DNA of 64,000 bases, taken from assembly GCF_014203595.1 (NCBI RefSeq), contig NZ_JACHJK010000010.1, positions 186,001 to 250,000 on the forward strand. Reading direction: 5' to 3'. A program made the translations under genes and the position numbers. Source of the stretch: Streptomyces echinatus. GTDB taxonomy: Bacteria > Actinomycetota > Actinomycetes > Streptomycetales > Streptomycetaceae. The stretch's first letter is position 1; each line of letters starts with the position of its first letter. Of the stretch, positions 48,828 to 57,776 are shown piece after piece. The notes below the pieces were generated by a model. It saw only the letters and a program-made list of their open reading frames with translations, was not told the origin of the DNA and made no database searches.

Positions 48828-49372
48828 AGGGCGCCCCCCTGCGCTCCACGGGCCAGTTCCTGTGTGTCCCAGCGCAGGTCCAGCGCGGCCCGGTCCCGGC
48901 GCAGCCGCGCATGCCGGGAGTAGGCCCAGGTGAGCAGGAACGTGGTGAGGAACTGCCCGAGCCCCGCGACCATCGCCACGTTCACCGCCCCCGCCACGGG
49001 CCGCGCCATGAGTCCGGGCGCGGTCGTCGCGGCGACCACGTACCCCACGTACCAGACCAGGAAGGCGGCGGTCCCCGGCACCACGAACCGCCGGTACCTG
49101 CCGCGCACCTCCTGAAACGCCTGACTGCGCTGCACTTCGACGTACACGTCGCGGGCGCGCGTCCCCGCCGCGTCGGGCTCTCCGCGCGCGGGCGGCACAG
49201 CCACTGCCGGCCTGCCGGTCCCGTCCAGTCCGCCCCAGCCCGAGGCCAGCGCGTCGTACCAAGGGTCCTCGTACGTCATGTCGTGGGAGGGCGCGCCATG
49301 GTCTTCCCGGCTCCCGCCCGACCTCTCGGGACCGCCCTCGGCTCTGCCGGAACGATCGTTGCTTGACTGCAT
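48824..49372 (-). CDS. DUF485 family membrane protein
   Basis: This 182-residue protein has a long charged N-terminus of about 75 residues, then a DUF485 domain with S-Q-A-F-Q-E-V-R-G-R-Y-R-R-F-V-V-P and two membrane helices (about 100-122 and 127-150). Homologues (YjcH) accompany ActP-type symporters. The start is uncertain: ATG at 49372 is used, but M-T-Y-E-D-P-W-Y-D at 49279 would give a more typical length. It is coupled to the symporter gene downstream. Confidence 0.83.
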   Translation of the reverse strand: MQSSNDRSGRAEGGPERSGGSREDHGAPSHDMTYEDPWYDALASGWGGLDGTGRPAVAVPPARGEPDAAGTRARDVYVEVQRSQAFQEVRGRYRRFVVPGTAAFLVWYVGYVVAATTAPGLMARPVAGAVNVAMVAGLGQFLTTFLLTWAYSRHARLRRDRAALDLRWDTQELARGAQGGAL

Positions 49373-49441
49373 GCCCAAGGATGGACAGAACGGGAAGATC
49401 CCTGACTCTTCTTCCTCCGGCTCTTCACCCCATCAGGTGAC

Positions 49442-50131
49442 TCAGCCGGTGGGCGGCCGTACCAGCCCTTTGCCATAGGCGTAACGCACGGCCTGCGCCC
49501 GGTCCTTGAGGCCTGTCTTGGCGAAGAGGTTGTTGATGTGTGTCTTCACCGTTGCCGTCGACACATGCAGCCGACGGGCGATCTCCTGGTTGCTGAGGCC
49601 TTCGGCGATCAGCACCAGGACCTCGGTCTCCCGCGCGGTCAGTCCGTCGGGCGCCTCGGCCGCCGCCGGTGCGGGCTCGGCCTCGGACCGCGACAGCCGC
49701 TCCAGCAGCCGTCGCTGGACACTCGGCGACAGCCCCGCGTCTCCCGACAGCACACTGTGCACGGCGCGTACGATCTCGTCACCGCCCGCGTCCTTGGTCA
49801 GGTATCCGCGGGCCCCGGCCCGCAGCGCGGGGAAGAGCGACTCGTCGTCCGCGAAGGTGGTGAGCACCACCACCTGGGTTCCGGGGTACTGCGCCCGGAT
49901 CCGCCGGGTGGCCTCCACCCCGTCGCAGCGCGGCATCCTGAGGTCCATCAGGACGACGTCCGGAGCGAGTTCCCCGACCAGCCGCACCGCCTCCTCCCCG
50001 TCTCCGGCGGCCCCCACGACCTCCACCCCGGGCAACAGGCCGAGGAGCATCACAATGCCCTCGCGAACCACCGTCTGGTCGTCGGCGACCACCACCCGTG
50101 CGGACTTCTTCTCCCCCTCCGTCGCGCTCAT
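49442..50131 (-). CDS. NarL/LuxR-family response regulator
   Basis: This 229-residue regulator has a receiver with D-D pocket, phospho-acceptor in V-V-L-M-D-L-R-M-P, T-T and K-D-A, and a C-terminal LuxR helix-turn-helix (L-T-A-R-E-T-E-V-L...S-N-Q-E-I-A-R-R-L-H-V-S-T-A-T-V-K-T-H). Its start overlaps the kinase stop by four bases. The kinase upstream is its partner. The symporter pair 70 bases downstream may be its target and part of its transcript. Confidence 0.93.
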   Translation of the reverse strand: MSATEGEKKSARVVVADDQTVVREGIVMLLGLLPGVEVVGAAGDGEEAVRLVGELAPDVVLMDLRMPRCDGVEATRRIRAQYPGTQVVVLTTFADDESLFPALRAGARGYLTKDAGGDEIVRAVHSVLSGDAGLSPSVQRRLLERLSRSEAEPAPAAAEAPDGLTARETEVLVLIAEGLSNQEIARRLHVSTATVKTHINNLFAKTGLKDRAQAVRYAYGKGLVRPPTG

Positions 50132-51279
50132 ACGGGCACCTTCAGCGTCACCACGAACCCCTCTTCGTCCGGTCCCGCGTCCAGCGAACCGCCCAGCAGC
50201 TCGGCGCGCTCACGCATACCCAGCAGACCGTATCCGCCTCCGGAACCGTTGAGTTCGCCCGGCCGCCCGCCCGAGTCCCGGACGTTCAGCGTCACTTCGT
50301 GCTCGCTGTAGTCGAGCCGCACATCCACCTGGGCGCCGTGGGCGTGCTTGCGGACGTTCGTCAGCGCCTCCTGGGCCACCCGCCGCACGGCCTGGGACGC
50401 CTCGGCCGGCAGGGGTCTGCGTTCACCGGTGACGGTGACCCCGGCGCCGTCCGCCGTGCTGACGAGTGCGGTCAGGAAGTCCTCCAGCGGGGTCAGCTCG
50501 CCCCGCAGCGCGGACAGCGCCTGCCGGGTCTCGGCGAGGCCGTCGCGGGCCATCCCCCGGGCGGCCACCACCCGCTCCAGGATCCGTTCGCGCTCCGCGC
50601 CGTTCTCGATCAGCAGCCGGGCCGCCTCCAGGTGGACGAGCTGCGCCGAAAGGCTGTGGGCCAGCACGTCATGGATCTCCCGTGCGATACGCGCCCGTTC
50701 GGCCAGCGCCGCGGACTCCGCCTCGGCCGCGCGGGCGGCCCGCTCCTGGGCGAGCAGCCGCTGCGCGCTGCCCCGGGCCTCGGCGTCCAGCCGCAGGACG
50801 TACCCGCCGAGGGCCAGACCGGCCACGGTGGCGGCCGTGGTCAACCAGAGGTCGTTGGTGGAAGCGGAGTACGAGGCCAGCGCCACGGACGCGACGGGGA
50901 CCGCCGCGCCGAGCGGCAGCCGCTCCAGCGCGCCCACTCCACAGGCGCACCAGATCACGAGGGCCGGCCCTCTGAATCCGGTGGCATCGGCGGCGACCGC
51001 GGTGCCGAGGAGCACCCCCATGAGGGCGAGGGAGGGCACCAGCCGGTGCGCATAGGTCGTCCGGAAGAAGGCCCAGGAGACGAGAGCGGTGAGGAGGACT
51101 CCCGCCGTTGCCGCGAGCGCTCCCCACAGGCCGACGTGCCGCTGGTGGAAGGCGGCCCACAGAAGCATCGCCAGGGCGAGCAGCCGGATCGCCCAGGTGA
51201 GAAGGCGCCGGGGCCGGGAGATTCCCGCGCGGCCGAGCGCCTCGCGTGACGGCCAGCGCGTCCAGGCGTTCTCTGTCAC
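50128..51279 (-). CDS. NarL-type sensor histidine kinase (HisKA_3)
   Basis: This 383-residue kinase starts at a GTG after AAGGAG. Five or so membrane helices occupy residues 25-160, then a coiled linker, the H-box A-R-E-I-H-D-V-L-A-H-S-L-S of the HisKA_3 family, and an ATPase domain with E-A-L-T-N-V-R-K-H-A and G-G-Y-G-L-L-G-M. There is no large sensory loop, so membrane state or an internal signal is likely. The gene overlaps both flanking genes by four bases. Confidence 0.92.
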   Translation of the reverse strand: MTENAWTRWPSREALGRAGISRPRRLLTWAIRLLALAMLLWAAFHQRHVGLWGALAATAGVLLTALVSWAFFRTTYAHRLVPSLALMGVLLGTAVAADATGFRGPALVIWCACGVGALERLPLGAAVPVASVALASYSASTNDLWLTTAATVAGLALGGYVLRLDAEARGSAQRLLAQERAARAAEAESAALAERARIAREIHDVLAHSLSAQLVHLEAARLLIENGAERERILERVVAARGMARDGLAETRQALSALRGELTPLEDFLTALVSTADGAGVTVTGERRPLPAEASQAVRRVAQEALTNVRKHAHGAQVDVRLDYSEHEVTLNVRDSGGRPGELNGSGGGYGLLGMRERAELLGGSLDAGPDEEGFVVTLKVPV

Positions 51280-51797
51280 ACGCGCTCCTTCAAGACCGAC
51301 GGCTTGTCGTCACCGTACGCCGGGGCGGGACGGCTCGCGGCGCCGAGGGACTGGGCCCGCCAGGCCAGGATCCCGCTGCGGACCAGCAGGGTGACGGCGA
51401 GGCCGAGCAGCAGCGCGGAGCTGTCCTGGTGCAGGCCGAGCGTGGAACCGAGCGCGAAGACGCCGGCTCGCAGGGCTATGCCCACGGTCCAGACGGCGAT
51501 GCTCGCCTTGGTGCTCCTGGTCCACACGATGCCGTCCGCCGCCGTCCAGACCCGGGTGGTCCAGCCCCAGCCAGCGCCGGTCGCCAGGCCGATGAGGAGT
51601 TCGACCGCGAGCAGTACGGCGGATTCCGCGCGGTGGTGGGCGCCGAGGATGCCGGGCTCGCGCAGCGCGACGACGGCGAGGATCACGGGCAGCAGCCACC
51701 AGCGCCGGTCCGTGTCGATCGCGCGGGCGCGGAACTGCCGCGCTATCACCAGGGCGGCGACGGCCACGATCACCAGCGCGTTGACGAGCCCGGGCAT
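51276..51797 (-). CDS. DUF1453/CcdC-like membrane protein
   Basis: This 173-residue protein has five hydrophobic segments (L-V-N-A-L-V-I-V-A-V-A-A-L, W-W-L-L-P-V-I-L-A-V-V, A-V-L-L-A-V-E-L-L-I, K-A-S-I-A-V-W-T-V-G-I-A-L, A-L-L-L-G-L-A-V-T-L-L-V). It leads the two-component operon and overlaps the kinase gene (GTGA). Such membrane proteins next to NarL-type kinases may modulate the sensor. No known enzymatic motif is present. Confidence 0.72.
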   Translation of the reverse strand: MPGLVNALVIVAVAALVIARQFRARAIDTDRRWWLLPVILAVVALREPGILGAHHRAESAVLLAVELLIGLATGAGWGWTTRVWTAADGIVWTRSTKASIAVWTVGIALRAGVFALGSTLGLHQDSSALLLGLAVTLLVRSGILAWRAQSLGAASRPAPAYGDDKPSVLKERV

Positions 51798-52218
51798 CTC
51801 AGCCTCCGTGAGCGAGAAGGTCTTGCCGGAGCGAGTGCTGCCGACACCTTCGAAGCTACGGAAATTCGCTGGTCACAGGATCGGACCCTGGGTGGATCAC
51901 GGGTGGAATCGCCGAGCGGTCCGCCTCCACCCACGGGTGGAGGCCCCCTGTCACACCGGCATCTCGGCGGCGGGGCGTCCCCTGACGGAACGCCGCCGCG
52001 GCCCGTCAGCCGAGCCCCGGGCCGGCAGGTGAGGCCGGGCCCGGAACGTCCAGGCCGCCCGCAGCCGAGCCCTGTCCCAGAAGCCGAAGCCCAAGCCGGC
52101 CGGGGAGCCGGGTCCCGGCCGGCAAGCCGGTCACAGCCCGGAAGCCGAGCCCGACCAGCAGACCGGCCTCAACCCGGAAGCCGAGCCCCGGCCCGGAAGC
52201 CGAAGCCCGGCGCAGTGG
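51798..52218. other. Repeat-rich gap between two-component operon and parE
   Basis: No gene is supported in these 421 bases. Nearest the operon are three GGGTGGA repeats (51890-51896, 51901-51907, 51935-51941) and a hairpin CCTCCACCC-ACG-GGTGGAGG ending at 51943, likely operator or leader elements. Further on, 52080-52215 consists of many imperfect copies of AAGCCGAGCCC and AAGCCGAAGCCC, low-complexity sequence downstream of parE. Confidence 0.6.
52080..52215. repeat. Low-complexity AAGCCGAGCCC-type repeats
   Basis: At least six imperfect copies of an 11-12 base unit (AAGCCGAGCCC, AAGCCGAAGCCC, GGAAGCCGAGC) follow the parE stop. They are not in a supported reading frame. The array is probably a slippage-prone intergenic tract. 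Confidence 0.75.
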
Positions 52219-54342
52219 TCACGCGTCGATGCGGGACCGGTCCAGCGTGGCCGCCGAGCTGGAGATGAACTCCTTGCGGGGAGCCACGTCGTTGCCCATC
52301 AGCAGGTCGAAGACCTGTTCGGCGGCCTCCAGGTCGGAGAGGTTGATGCGACGCAGGGTGCGGTGGCGCGGGTCCATCGTGGTCTCGGCCAGCTGGTCGG
52401 CGTCCATCTCGCCCAGGCCCTTGTAGCGCTGGATGGAGTCCTTGTACCGGATGCCCTTGCTCTGGAACTCCATGAGCTTGTCGCGCAGCTCGCGGTCGGA
52501 GTACGTGTAGACGTACTTCTCCTGCCCCTTCTTCGGCTGGATCAGCTCGATGCGGTGCAGCGGCGGCACGGCGGCGAAGACCCGGCCCGCCTCGACCATG
52601 GGCCGCATGTAGCGCTGGAACAGCGTGAGCAGCAGGCAGCGGATGTGGGAGCCGTCCACATCGGCGTCGGTCATCATGATGATCTTGCCGTACCGGGCCT
52701 GGTCGATGTCGAAGGTGCGGCCCGAGCCCGCTCCTATGACCTGGATGATCGCGCCGCACTCGGCGTTCTTGAGCATGTCGGTCACGGACGAGCGCTGGAC
52801 GTTGAGGATCTTGCCGCGGATCGGCAGCAGGGCCTGGAACTCGGAGTTCCGCGCCAGCTTGGCCGTACCGAGCGCGGAGTCGCCCTCGACGATGAACAGC
52901 TCGCTGCGGTCCACGTCGTCGCTGCGGCAGTCGGCGAGCTTGGCCGGCAGGGACGAGGACTCCAGGGCGGTCTTCCGGCGCTGGGCGTCCTTGTGCTGGC
53001 GGGCCGCGACCCGGGTGCGGGCGGCGGCGACGACCTTTTCCATGACGACCCGGGCCTGGGCGGCGGCGTCACGCTTGGTGGCCGTCAGGAACGCCTTCAG
53101 CTCGCTGGTGACCACGTTGTTCACGATGCGGCGGGCCGCCGAGGTGCCGAGGACCTCCTTGGTCTGGCCCTCGAACTGCGGCTCGGCCAGCCGGACCGTG
53201 ACGACGGCGGTGAGGCCCTCCAGGGCGTCGTCCTTGACGATGTTGTCCTCGGCCACGCGCAGCATCTTCTTGGCGCGCAGCACGTCGTTCATCGTCTGGG
53301 TGAGCGCCTGCTCGAAGCCGGCGACATGGGTGCCGCCCTTGGGGGTGGCGATGATGTTGACGAACGACCTGACCGCCGTGTCGTAGCCGGTGCCCCAGCG
53401 CAGCGCGATGTCGACGCCGAGCTCGCGGGTGACCTCGGTCGGCGTCATCTGGCCGTGTTCGTCCAGGACCGGGACGGTCTCCTTGAACGTGCCCTTGCCC
53501 GAGAAGCGGAGGACGTCGCAGATCGCCCTGTCATTGGCCAGGTACTCGCAGAACTCGCTGATGCCGCCATCGAAGCGGAAGGACTCCTCGCCCTTGCTGC
53601 CACCGTCGCCGAGGCCGAATTCGTCGCGCACGACGATGGTCAGGCCGGGGACCAGGAACGCGGTCTGCCGGGCGCGCTGGTGCAGGGTCTCCAGGGAGAG
53701 CCTGGCGTCCTTGAGGAAGATCTGCCGGTCGGCCCAGTAGCGCACGCGCGTGCCGGTGCGGGTCTTGGGGATCTTCTTCGCCTTGCGCAGGCCGCTCTTG
53801 GCCTCGAACTTCGCGTCGGCACCACTGGCGGCGAAGGCACCGGGCACGCCGCGCCGGAAGCTGATGGCGTGCGTGTGGCCGCCGCGGTCCACCTCGACGT
53901 CGAGGCGCGCGGAGAGGGCGTTGACCACGGAGGCACCGACGCCGTGCAGACCGCCGGAGGCGGCGTAGGAGCCACCGCCGAACTTGCCGCCCGCGTGGAG
54001 CTTGGTCATGACGACCTCGACGCCGGACAGGCCGGTCCTGGGCTCGACGTCCACGGGGATGCCGCGGCCGTTGTCCCGCACCTCGACGGAGCCGTCGTCG
54101 TGAAGGATCACCTCGATGTGGTCGCAGACGCCCGCGAGGGCCTCGTCCACGGAGTTGTCGATGATCTCCCACAGGCAGTGCATGAGACCGCGGCTGTCGG
54201 TCGAGCCGATGTACATACCCGGGCGCTTGCGCACGGCCTCGAGGCCCTCGAGGACGAGCAGGTGCCGCGCGGTGTAGTTGGAACCGTCCCGGTCTGCTCC
54301 TGCCAGCAGCGCTGTGGACGGCACGGACGTATCGGCGGTCAC
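52219..54342 (-). CDS. parE: DNA topoisomerase IV subunit B (ParE)
   Basis: This 707-residue ATPase subunit starts at a GTG after GAGGAG. The GHKL ATPase has E-I-I-D-N-S-V-D-E-A, D-N-G-R-G-I-P and G-L-H-G-V-G-A-S-V-V-N-A-L; the TOPRIM domain has V-E-G-D-S-A-L-G and T-D-A-D-V-D-G-S-H-I; the C-terminus has R-Y-K-G-L-G-E-M. The long insert and length fit actinobacterial ParE (also called GyrB2). It works with ParC at 34-36 kb to separate chromosomes. A hairpin (CCCCCTT/AAGGGGG, 54373-54392) is in its leader. Confidence 0.93.
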   Translation of the reverse strand: MTADTSVPSTALLAGADRDGSNYTARHLLVLEGLEAVRKRPGMYIGSTDSRGLMHCLWEIIDNSVDEALAGVCDHIEVILHDDGSVEVRDNGRGIPVDVEPRTGLSGVEVVMTKLHAGGKFGGGSYAASGGLHGVGASVVNALSARLDVEVDRGGHTHAISFRRGVPGAFAASGADAKFEAKSGLRKAKKIPKTRTGTRVRYWADRQIFLKDARLSLETLHQRARQTAFLVPGLTIVVRDEFGLGDGGSKGEESFRFDGGISEFCEYLANDRAICDVLRFSGKGTFKETVPVLDEHGQMTPTEVTRELGVDIALRWGTGYDTAVRSFVNIIATPKGGTHVAGFEQALTQTMNDVLRAKKMLRVAEDNIVKDDALEGLTAVVTVRLAEPQFEGQTKEVLGTSAARRIVNNVVTSELKAFLTATKRDAAAQARVVMEKVVAAARTRVAARQHKDAQRRKTALESSSLPAKLADCRSDDVDRSELFIVEGDSALGTAKLARNSEFQALLPIRGKILNVQRSSVTDMLKNAECGAIIQVIGAGSGRTFDIDQARYGKIIMMTDADVDGSHIRCLLLTLFQRYMRPMVEAGRVFAAVPPLHRIELIQPKKGQEKYVYTYSDRELRDKLMEFQSKGIRYKDSIQRYKGLGEMDADQLAETTMDPRHRTLRRINLSDLEAAEQVFDLLMGNDVAPRKEFISSSAATLDRSRIDA

Positions 54343-54783
54343 GCGGTTCGCTCCTCGCTGAATTTCAGGTGGCCCCCTTTTGGGTAAGGGGGCGGCTTCG
54401 GTCGCCGCTCAGAGGGTACCGAGCCCTGGTAGAGCCGGTGTAACGCCACCCTCGTCGGGGACTCACACTAGTCCAGGCTCGCATGAGTGTTCGATCCCTC
54501 GATGGAGTGAAGTACATATCACGTTCCCTTCGGGGCATGAACCATTTAGGCTCCGGGCACGTCCTCATGAACAACCGGCAACCCAGCCGGGAGGACGAGA
54601 CAGCAAAGACAGCGCGAACCCGTACGCACACAAGACACGCACTACGGCACATTCGCCGCCAACCGGCAGCAGACAGCCGCCCCGGAGAGATTTTTTCGAG
54701 GAAAAGCCACGAGCGGGAACGTTTTCGGGCTGGTTGGATGTTGACCCTGGTACGACAGCTCGTCGAGCTAGAGAAGAGGCGAC
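54343..54783. other. Divergent region between parE and the DUF7455 gene
   Basis: These 441 bases hold no supported gene and are AT-richer than the flanks. They contain a leader hairpin before parE (54373-54392), a minus-strand TACCCT (54418-54413) as a possible parE -10, and the palindrome AGCTCGTCGAGCT (54757-54769) just before the small zinc-protein gene. Confidence 0.55.
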
Positions 54784-55014
54784 GTGACTACTGTTCTGAC
54801 CCCCGCGAGCCCGCTGACGGCCGCCGATCGCTGCGACCGCTGCGGCGCCCAGGCATACCTGCGCGTGGTCCTGCTCAGCGGCGGAGAACTGCTCTTCTGC
54901 GCCCACCACGGTCGCAAGTTCGAGCCGGAACTCAAGAAGATCGCCGCTGAGATACAGGACGAGTCGGAACGACTGACGACCGTTCCGAACACCGCTTCCG
55001 AAGAAGAGCGCTGA
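54784..55014 (+). CDS. DUF7455 small zinc-ribbon protein
   Basis: This 76-residue protein starts at a GTG behind AAGAGG. It has C-D-R-C-G-A-Q-A-Y and, after a short beta hairpin, F-C-A-H-H-G-R, a likely zinc site, then an acidic helix. The family, named DUF7455, is conserved in actinobacteria next to hrdB or gyrB-like genes. A nucleic-acid or sigma-factor link is possible but unproven. A strong hairpin terminator follows 40 bases later. Confidence 0.82.
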   Translation: MTTVLTPASPLTAADRCDRCGAQAYLRVVLLSGGELLFCAHHGRKFEPELKKIAAEIQDESERLTTVPNTASEEER

Positions 55015-55056
55015 ATCTCGCACCCACGACGAGCCAGCCCCGGCCCAGGCCGGTGA

Positions 55057-55094
55057 ACGGGCGGCCACTCCCCTCACGAGGAGTGGCCGCCCGT
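55057..55094. terminator. Bidirectional terminator
   Basis: ACGGGCGGCCACTC and GAGTGGCCGCCCGT form a 14-bp perfect stem with a ten-base loop, between the convergent DUF7455 and serine-protease genes. Confidence 0.9.
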
Positions 55095-55114
55095 GCTCAT
55101 GCCCGCGCGTGCGC

Positions 55115-55975
55115 TCAGGAGCCTCGGCGGGCGCGTTGCCGGGCCCCTGAGGGCGGCTCCAGCGCCCCTACGACCTCGGAGAGGCGCGTGTAGACGCCGG
55201 GGAGCCCAGGCCGCCCGCAACCGCTCCCCCACGACACGAGGCCGATCAGCCGTCCCCCGGCCACCAAAGGCCCGCCGCTGTCCCCCTGGCAGCCGTCGGG
55301 GCCGCCGGCGGCCTCGCCGGCGCACAGCATGGTGCCGGCCTGATAGGTGCCGTCCGGGCCGCCGGGGTAGGCGCGGGCGCACAGCTCGTCGGGGAGCACG
55401 CGCACGCGTGCGGCGCGCAGCCGCCGCGCGTAGTCCCCTTCGCCGGTCGTGTCGCCCCATCCGGACACCAGCGCCTCCGTGCCGGGCGTGTAGGCCGGGT
55501 CACCCGCGTGTGCCATGGTGACGACCGCGCTCTGCGGCAGCGGTTCGGCGAGTGTGATGACCGCGAAGTCGCCGGAGTTGGTCCTGACGTCGTACCGGGG
55601 GTTGACCCGGACCTCCCGGACGGCGATCTCCCGGCCGTCCGGTGACAGCAGGTCCGTGCGCCCGGCGATGACCTTGAGGTCGCGCACCCGGCTCGGCGGT
55701 CCTCCGAGGACGTCCTCGGAGAGGCAGTGGGCCGCGGTGAGCACCGTGCTGCGGCCGACGGCCACAGCCCCGCAGAACTGCCCGGCTCGCATACCTCCGA
55801 ACCGGTCACGGCTGGCCAGTGCCACCGTCCACGGGGCCTGGGAGACATCTATCGGGAACCCCCCGACGACCACGCCGCCGGCGACCGCGGGTGCCGCGTC
55901 CACCAGGGGTATCGAGGCGACGGTGGCCGCCAGGACCAGCGGCCGGATCAGTGCCCGGGCAACAGAACGGCGCAT
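55115..55975 (-). CDS. Secreted trypsin-like serine protease (S1A)
   Basis: This 286-residue protein has a signal peptide with basic M-R-R-S-V-A-R and hydrophobic L-V-L-A-A-T-V-A, likely cleaved after A-P-A-V-A. The triad is His in L-T-A-A-H-C, Asp in S-G-D-F-A-V-I and Ser in G-D-S-G-G-P. The D in D-G-C-Q-G-D-S-G-G-P at the base of the S1 pocket predicts cleavage after Arg or Lys. There are C-C pairs for disulfides. A basic tail (R-Q-R-A-R-R-G-S) follows the domain. Function is probably extracellular proteolysis during growth or development. Confidence 0.93.
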   Translation of the reverse strand: MRRSVARALIRPLVLAATVASIPLVDAAPAVAGGVVVGGFPIDVSQAPWTVALASRDRFGGMRAGQFCGAVAVGRSTVLTAAHCLSEDVLGGPPSRVRDLKVIAGRTDLLSPDGREIAVREVRVNPRYDVRTNSGDFAVITLAEPLPQSAVVTMAHAGDPAYTPGTEALVSGWGDTTGEGDYARRLRAARVRVLPDELCARAYPGGPDGTYQAGTMLCAGEAAGGPDGCQGDSGGPLVAGGRLIGLVSWGSGCGRPGLPGVYTRLSEVVGALEPPSGARQRARRGS

Positions 55976-56043
55976 GCATGCTCCTCACTCTGAGCTCCTC
56001 CTGGGGCACCAAGAGTGATCCAACGGACGTGGGCGCGCAGCAC

Positions 56044-56075
56044 GAAGGCCCGGCCCCCGAGGGGGCCGGGCCTTC
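56044..56075 (-). terminator. hrdB terminator
   Basis: GAAGGCCCGGCCCCC and GGGGGCCGGGCCTTC form a perfect 15-bp stem with a two-base loop, 20 bases past the hrdB stop. Confidence 0.92.
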
Positions 56076-56094
56076 GCCGTCGTACGACCGCGAC

Positions 56095-57636
56095 CTAGTC
56101 GAGGTAGTCGCGCAGCACCTGGGAACGCGACGGGTGGCGCAGCTTCGACATGGTCTTGGACTCGATCTGGCGGATGCGCTCACGCGTCACGCCGTACACC
56201 TTGCCGATCTCGTCGAGGGTCTTCGGCTGACCGTCGGTGAGACCGAAGCGCATGGAGACGACGCCGGCCTCGCGCTCGGACAGGGTGTCCAGCACGGAGT
56301 GCAGCTGCTCCTGCAGCAGCGTGAAGCTGACCGCGTCGGCGGGGACGACGGCCTCGGAGTCCTCGATGAGGTCGCCGAACTCGCTGTCGCCGTCCTCACC
56401 CAGCGGGGTGTGCAGGGAGATGGGCTCACGGCCGTACTTCTGGACCTCGATGACCTTCTCGGGGGTCATGTCGAGTTCCTTGGCCAGCTCCTCCGGGGTG
56501 GGCTCGCGGCCAAGGTCCTGGAGCATCTGACGCTGCACGCGCGCGAGCTTGTTGATGACCTCGACCATGTGCACCGGGATACGGATGGTGCGGGCCTGGT
56601 CGGCCATGGCGCGGGTGATCGCCTGACGGATCCACCAGGTGGCGTACGTGGAGAACTTGTAGCCCTTGGTGTAGTCGAACTTCTCGACCGCGCGGATCAG
56701 ACCGAGGTTGCCCTCCTGGATGAGGTCCAGGAAGAGCATGCCGCGGCCGGTGTAGCGCTTGGCCAGGGAGACCACCAGACGGAGGTTGGCCTCCAGGAGG
56801 TGGTTCTTGGCGCGCCGGCCGTCCTCGGCGATGATCTCCAGCTCGCGCTTGAGCTTCGGGGCGAGCTTGTCGGCGTTCGCCAGCTTGTCCTCGGCGAACA
56901 GGCCCGCCTCGATGCGCTTGGCCAGCTCGACCTCCTGCTCGGCGTTGAGCAGGGGGACCTTGCCGATCTGCTTCAGGTAGTCCTTGACCGGGTCGGCGGT
57001 GGCACCGGCCGCGGCGACCTGCTGCGCGGGCGCGTCGTCCTCGTCCTCGTCGGACAGGACGAAGCCGGCGCTCTCGGCGCCCTCGGGCTCGTCGGCGACC
57101 TTGGTGTCCTCGAGCACCTCTTCCTCGAGGAGCTCGCCATCGTCCTTCTTGGCCGCGGTCTTCTTGGCGGCCGTCTTCTTCGCGACGGCCTTCTTGGCGA
57201 CCGTCTTCTTCGCGACCGCCTTCTTCGCGGCGGCCTTCTTCGCGGGTGCGGCTTCCTCGGCGGAATCGGCTGTGGCCGGAGCGGCGGGCGCCGCGGGGGC
57301 GGCCGTGGTGGCGGTGGCCTTCCTGGTGGTCACCGTCTTCGCCGCGACCGTCTTGGTGGCGGTGCGCTTTGCCGGGCTCTTCGCTGCGACGCTCTTGCGG
57401 GTGCGCTTGGGCTCTGCGGCACTGACCATCAGCGTCACACCCTCTTCCTCAAGAATCTGGTTGAGGCTGCGCAGTACGTTCTTCCACTGAGTGGCCGGAA
57501 TCTGGTCAGCTTCGAAGGCCCGACGCACATCGTCGCCGGCGATCTGCCCCTCAGCCTTTCCCCGCTCAATGAGCGCCATGACAGAGACGGACTCGGCGAT
57601 CTCCGGCGGGAGCGTACGGGATGTGCTGGCCGACAC
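56095..57636 (-). CDS. hrdB: Principal RNA polymerase sigma factor HrdB
   Basis: This 513-residue sigma-70 starts at a GTG (V-S-A-S-T-S-R-T-L) six bases after GAGAGG. Region 1.1-like N-terminus, a long Lys/Ala-rich spacer (about 75-165) with repeated A-A-K-K, then regions 1.2-4.2: L-I-Q-E-G-N-L-G-L-I-R-A-V-E-K-F-D, K-F-S-T-Y-A-T-W-W-I-R-Q-A and the -35-binding end T-R-E-R-I-R-Q-I-E-S-K. It transcribes housekeeping genes. The whole of regions 1.2-4.2 is nearly identical to S. coelicolor HrdB as I recall it; only the spacer differs. Confidence 0.97.
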   Translation of the reverse strand: MSASTSRTLPPEIAESVSVMALIERGKAEGQIAGDDVRRAFEADQIPATQWKNVLRSLNQILEEEGVTLMVSAAEPKRTRKSVAAKSPAKRTATKTVAAKTVTTRKATATTAAPAAPAAPATADSAEEAAPAKKAAAKKAVAKKTVAKKAVAKKTAAKKTAAKKDDGELLEEEVLEDTKVADEPEGAESAGFVLSDEDEDDAPAQQVAAAGATADPVKDYLKQIGKVPLLNAEQEVELAKRIEAGLFAEDKLANADKLAPKLKRELEIIAEDGRRAKNHLLEANLRLVVSLAKRYTGRGMLFLDLIQEGNLGLIRAVEKFDYTKGYKFSTYATWWIRQAITRAMADQARTIRIPVHMVEVINKLARVQRQMLQDLGREPTPEELAKELDMTPEKVIEVQKYGREPISLHTPLGEDGDSEFGDLIEDSEAVVPADAVSFTLLQEQLHSVLDTLSEREAGVVSMRFGLTDGQPKTLDEIGKVYGVTRERIRQIESKTMSKLRHPSRSQVLRDYLD

Positions 57637-57750
57637 GAACAACCTCTCGGAACGTTGGAAAACGGCTTCCGGCACCGTCCACTGCGGACAGGAGCCGACC
57701 ACCGGCCTGGGGATGGGCCGACGGCGCGGGCGGGGGCCGGGAGGATGCAC

Positions 57751-57776
57751 AGCGCCTTGTCTGGCGTCCGTATTCC
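57751..57776 (-). promoter_or_regulatory. Possible SigR-type hrdB promoter
   Basis: Minus-strand GGAAT (57776-57772) is followed 18 bases later by GCT (57753-57751), near the GGAAT-N18/19-GTT consensus of the thiol-stress sigma factor SigR, which controls one hrdB promoter in S. coelicolor. The -10 differs at one base. The transcript would have a leader of about 110 bases. Confidence 0.45.

Noticed and set aside
54540..54560. TAGGCT near 54547 as an iron box or strong promoter
   Set aside because: Only the -10-like hexamer is present; neither a -35 nor a matching inverted arm was found.
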